Below the pieces are notes generated by a model. The model was not told the DNA's origin and made no database searches. It was given only the letters and a program-made list of their open reading frames with translations. The translations under genes and the position numbers were made by a program. 7,335 bases of DNA from an uncultured Bacteroidales bacterium (GTDB lineage: Bacteria > Bacteroidota > Bacteroidia > Bacteroidales > Paludibacteraceae): assembly GCA_934716995.1 (NCBI GenBank), contig CAKUYO010000070.1, positions 1 through 7,335 of the forward strand. Direction: 5' to 3'. The stretch's first letter is position 1. Each line of letters begins with the position of its first letter. This document shows, one piece after another, positions 5,196 through 7,335 of the stretch.

Positions 5196-6948
5196 GCGCA
5201 GCAACCACGTCCTCCATCATCTGTTCCACGGTCAGGCGGTTGGCTTGCAGCAGGTCGGCGACGTGGTAGCGGTCTTCGAATTGCTTGCGCTCGCCGCGCA
5301 CCAGCACACGCATGTCGCTGTCGCCGTAGTAGCGGGCAATCTTCTCGCCCCAACCGCCGTCTATCTGTCCGTCCTCGAGGGTGATGACCACCTTGTGGTC
5401 GGCTTTCAGGCTTTCGAGTGTCTCTGTATCCAAAGCGGTGATAAGGCGCGGGTTGATAAGCGTGGCATCGATGCCCTCTTTGGCAAGTGCCTTGCGCAGT
5501 TCCTCTCCGAGATGGAAATACTCGCCCAATCCGAGTATCGCCACTTGGCTGCCCTTGTGCGCCACCTCGTATGCAGGCTTCGCCCAGTTAATCCCATTGT
5601 GCATTGTGCATTGTGCATTGTGCATTGTCAGAGGTACGCGGATAGCCACAGGGTGTTCGCGGTAGGCGATTGCCCAGTCCAGTATGGCGAGGTACTCCTC
5701 TTTGCAGGTCGGCGCCAGGTAGATGAGGTTCGGGATATTCATCAGCAGCGGAATGTCGTAGAAACAGGTGTGCGTCACGTCGTTCATGCTCTCGATACCG
5801 CCCCAGAAGACGAGCATCAGTGCAGGGTTGTCGTTGATACACAGGTCTTGCTGCAACTGGTCGTAGGTGCGCTGGATAAACGTGCTATAGACGCCCCACA
5901 CGGGTTTCGCACCGCGTTTTGCAGCCCCCGAAGCCAATGCTACCGCCGTCTCTTCGGCGATACCCACATCGACAAACTGTTTGCCCGCCCGTTCACGGCG
6001 CGGCTTCGTAAACCCGAACACTGTCGGCGTGCCTGATGTGATGGCAAACAACTCGGGGTGCGACGGCATCAACTCAAGCAGATGTTCCGCCGTCAGCGTG
6101 GCATAGTCCTCGCCTGCGGGAGCAGCATACTTCGGCTTGCCGGTCTTGAGGTCGAATGGCATACCCCAGTGCCAAGCCTCTTTGTCCTGTTCGGCAAACG
6201 GCAGACCTTTGCCCTTCAACGTGTTGATATGCACCACGATAGGGTGGTCGATGTCCTTCACCTGTTGGAATGCCTTGATAAGTGCGTCCACGTCGTTGCC
6301 TTCGTCCACATAGAGGTAGTCCAGCCCCATTGCGCGGAAGAGGTTGCATGGTGCCTCGCCCTTCGTCTCGCGCAGCAACTGCAGGTTTTTGTATAGCCCG
6401 CCGTGGTTCTCGGCAATCGACATCTGGTTGTCGTTGACGATGATGATAAAGTTTGTGCCGAGTTCCGACCCTGCTACGTCCAATCCCTCCAATGCCTCGC
6501 CGCCGCTCAGCGAACCGTCGCCGATGATGGCAATCACATTCTCCTTGCCGCCCTGCAAATCACGGGCTTTCACCAGTCCGCAAGCCAGACTGACGCTGGT
6601 CGAGGTGTGTCCTATCACGAAGTGGTCGTGTGCGCTTTCCGAGGGCTCGCTGTAGCCCGACACGTCGTCGTAGTGCCGTGCGTCCATAAACGCCTCTTTG
6701 CGCCCCGTGAGTATCTTGTGCGGATAACTCTGGTGCGACACGTCGAAGACAATCTTGTCTTCGGGCGAGTTGAACACGTAGTGCAGTGCCACCGTTGCCT
6801 CTACCATACCGAGGTTCGGACCGATATGTCCGCCGTGTTCGCTCACTTTCTGCAGCAGGTAGTGCCGCGTCTCGTCTGCCAGTATGTGCAACTCCTTGCT
6901 GCTGAGTTGCTTGATGTCCTGAGGATCGTTAATCTTTTCGAGTACCAT
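5188..6948 (-). CDS. dxs: DXS-like thiamine-diphosphate enzyme (short class; substrate uncertain)
   Basis: This 586-residue protein resembles 1-deoxy-D-xylulose-5-phosphate synthase, which joins pyruvate and glyceraldehyde-3-phosphate at the head of the MEP isoprenoid pathway. Retained features are the GGH motif (His41, equivalent to E. coli His49), HQSYPHKILTGR (72-83), GHTSTS (113-118), the thiamine motif GDG (143-145) through NDN (172-174), the catalytic Glu332 in GIAEETAV, and STFIQRTYDQ (355-364). It differs from classical DXS (about 620 residues) in lacking some 30 residues after the NDN motif, having DEGND in place of GPVDGHD, FWGG (381-384) in place of DRAG, and VPLT in place of YPRG. 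Residues 440-451 are encoded by heptamer repeats. An in-frame ATG at 7026 would begin inside the promoter and read through leader repeats, so 6948 (MVLEKI) is the start. It may be a second, DXS-related enzyme and not the MEP-pathway one. Confidence 0.85.
   Translation of the reverse strand: MVLEKINDPQDIKQLSSKELHILADETRHYLLQKVSEHGGHIGPNLGMVEATVALHYVFNSPEDKIVFDVSHQSYPHKILTGRKEAFMDARHYDDVSGYSEPSESAHDHFVIGHTSTSVSLACGLVKARDLQGGKENVIAIIGDGSLSGGEALEGLDVAGSELGTNFIIIVNDNQMSIAENHGGLYKNLQLLRETKGEAPCNLFRAMGLDYLYVDEGNDVDALIKAFQQVKDIDHPIVVHINTLKGKGLPFAEQDKEAWHWGMPFDLKTGKPKYAAPAGEDYATLTAEHLLELMPSHPELFAITSGTPTVFGFTKPRRERAGKQFVDVGIAEETAVALASGAAKRGAKPVWGVYSTFIQRTYDQLQQDLCINDNPALMLVFWGGIESMNDVTHTCFYDIPLLMNIPNLIYLAPTCKEEYLAILDWAIAYREHPVAIRVPLTMHNAQCTMHNGINWAKPAYEVAHKGSQVAILGLGEYFHLGEELRKALAKEGIDATLINPRLITALDTETLESLKADHKVVITLEDGQIDGGWGEKIARYYGDSDMRVLVRGERKQFEDRYHVADLLQANRLTVEQMMEDVVAALN
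5595..5629. repeat. Heptamer tandem repeat CATTGTG (about 5 units) inside the dxs-like coding region
   Basis: Four perfect CATTGTG units (5595-5622) and a fifth with one change (CATTGTC, 5623-5629). Read on the minus strand it encodes MHNAQCTMHN, filling the region between the pyrimidine-binding and C-terminal domains just after the AIRVP strand. Since 7 is not a multiple of 3, loss or gain of one or two units would shift the frame. Confidence 0.9.
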
Positions 6949-6954
6949 AATCTG

Positions 6955-6989
6955 ATTATGAATTATGAATGAATAATTATGAATTAAAT
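6955..6989. repeat. Heptamer repeats (ATTATGA) forming the dxs leader
   Basis: Five consecutive 7-mers: ATTATGA, ATTATGA, ATGAATA, ATTATGA, ATTAAAT. They fill nearly the whole predicted 5' leader between the promoter (-7 box at 6996-7003) and the start codon at 6948. Translated upstream of the true start they would read as NYSFIIHN, an artefact of the repeat. Confidence 0.75.
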
Positions 6990-6995
6990 GCGGCA

Positions 6996-7027
6996 CAAAA
7001 GTACGGCAAAAATAGCATACTGCCAAA
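6996..7027 (-). promoter_or_regulatory. Bacteroidota-type promoter of the dxs-like gene
   Basis: On the minus strand TTTG (7027-7024) is followed after 20 nt by TACTTTTG (7003-6996), an exact TAnnTTTG match with the same spacing as the promoter at 949-980. The start site would be near 6989, giving a leader of about 40 nt made of heptamer repeats. No Shine-Dalgarno sequence is evident. Confidence 0.75.
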
Positions 7028-7042
7028 CCGCCTTATATAAAA

Positions 7043-7069
7043 TACGGAATAGGGGTATGCCTTTCCGTA
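7043..7069 (-). terminator. Possible terminator of an upstream minus-strand transcript
   Basis: 7043-7049 (TACGGAA) pairs with 7063-7069 (TTCCGTA). After a one-base bulge, AGG (7051-7053) pairs with CCT (7060-7062), giving a 10-bp hairpin. Read on the minus strand it is followed by TTTTATATAA. It lies just upstream of the dxs promoter, where it could end transcription entering from beyond the right edge. From 7070 to 7335 I see only an 11-bp repeat and no supportable gene. Confidence 0.35.
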
Positions 7070-7100
7070 ATCCGGGTAGCAAAATTCCATAATAGAAATT

Positions 7101-7122
7101 ACGGCAACGACACGGCAACGAG
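7101..7122. repeat. 11-bp direct repeat ACGGCAACGA(C/G), two copies
   Basis: Adjacent units at 7101-7111 and 7112-7122 are identical at 10 of 11 positions. This is the fourth locus in the window with an 11-bp period, again with an unrelated unit sequence. Confidence 0.75.
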
Positions 7123-7335
7123 AAGCGTAAGGCGGGTGTGCGTGGTACACTGAGCGCCGTAGCGACACGGAATAATCGTTCGAGCCTATGGCGAGATAAG
7201 AAGCCCTGTTGGCTGAGTAACTCCTTAAAGCACACGGAGACAAGCGCCTGTGCTACATCGCAAGTTCAACTTGGAAGTGCAAAAAAGTGGTAACATAGAA
7301 TAGTTTGTATGAGTACGATTTCTCCCTCTCTTGTC

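Noticed and set aside
6949..7026. N-terminal extension of the dxs-like protein starting at 7026
   Set aside because: It would start at the -33 box and translate the -7 box and heptamer leader. Homology to DXS begins shortly after the Met at 6948.
7172..7200. GTTCGAGCC resembling a tRNA T-loop
   Set aside because: No acceptor, D or anticodon stems can be built around it and no CCA end follows.
6977..7243. Two overlapping minus-strand frames (6977-7243 and 6984-7235)
   Set aside because: They overlap each other in different frames and read through the terminator-like hairpin and the dxs promoter. Neither shows a domain or a start context.
7309..7335. ATG at 7309 (MSTISPSLV) as the start of a plus-strand gene leaving the window
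   Set aside because: Only nine codons are visible. The nearest -7-like string (TAGTTTG) is one base short and almost touches the ATG.

Overview
The window looks like chromosomal DNA of a Bacteroidales bacterium (Bacteroidota); the genus cannot be fixed from sequence alone. The evidence is two good matches to the Bacteroidota promoter form (TTTG, 20 nt, TAnnTTTG), no clear Shine-Dalgarno sequences, a lipoprotein resembling the DUF4837 family, a TPR / membrane segment / HTH regulator of a type common in this phylum, and Bacteroidota-type leucine-rich repeats.

Layout from left to right. Positions 1-735 (minus) carry part of a leucine-rich-repeat protein that runs off the left edge. Its 5' end lacks a signal peptide and stops next to a dispersed hairpin repeat, so it may be truncated. 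A 270-nt gap with that hairpin and an 11-bp direct repeat leads to a clear promoter and a DjlA-like co-chaperone (1007-1795, plus; TerB domain plus C-terminal J domain). A 240-nt gap holds copy A of a roughly 135-bp repeat with short terminal inverted repeats, then an 11-bp tandem repeat that runs into the next start codon. Next comes a two-gene unit with an ATGA overlap: a DUF4837-like lipoprotein (2038-3165) and a membrane-anchored TPR/HTH regulator (3162-4673). A 514-nt convergent gap contains a second hairpin plus 11-bp repeat, a strong 15-bp-stem terminator-like hairpin, copy B of the 135-bp repeat and a heptamer repeat tract. Then a 586-codon DXS-like thiamine enzyme is read leftwards (6948-5188) from its own promoter at 6996-7027. 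The last 300 nt hold a minus-strand terminator-like hairpin and a fourth 11-bp repeat, but no gene I can support.

The genes do not form one obvious pathway. The lipoprotein and regulator are very probably co-transcribed and translationally coupled. The DXS-like enzyme keeps the thiamine-diphosphate machinery of 1-deoxy-D-xylulose-5-phosphate synthase but has lost the two motif arginines expected to hold the glyceraldehyde-3-phosphate phosphate, so its substrate is open.

The most unusual feature is the repeat architecture. Four separate noncoding sites carry direct repeats with the same 11-bp period but different unit sequences. Three sites at dxs (leader, inside the coding region, and stop codon) carry heptamer repeats, again with different units. 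Two further dispersed families, a GC-rich hairpin and a 135-bp TIR-bearing element, occur twice each.
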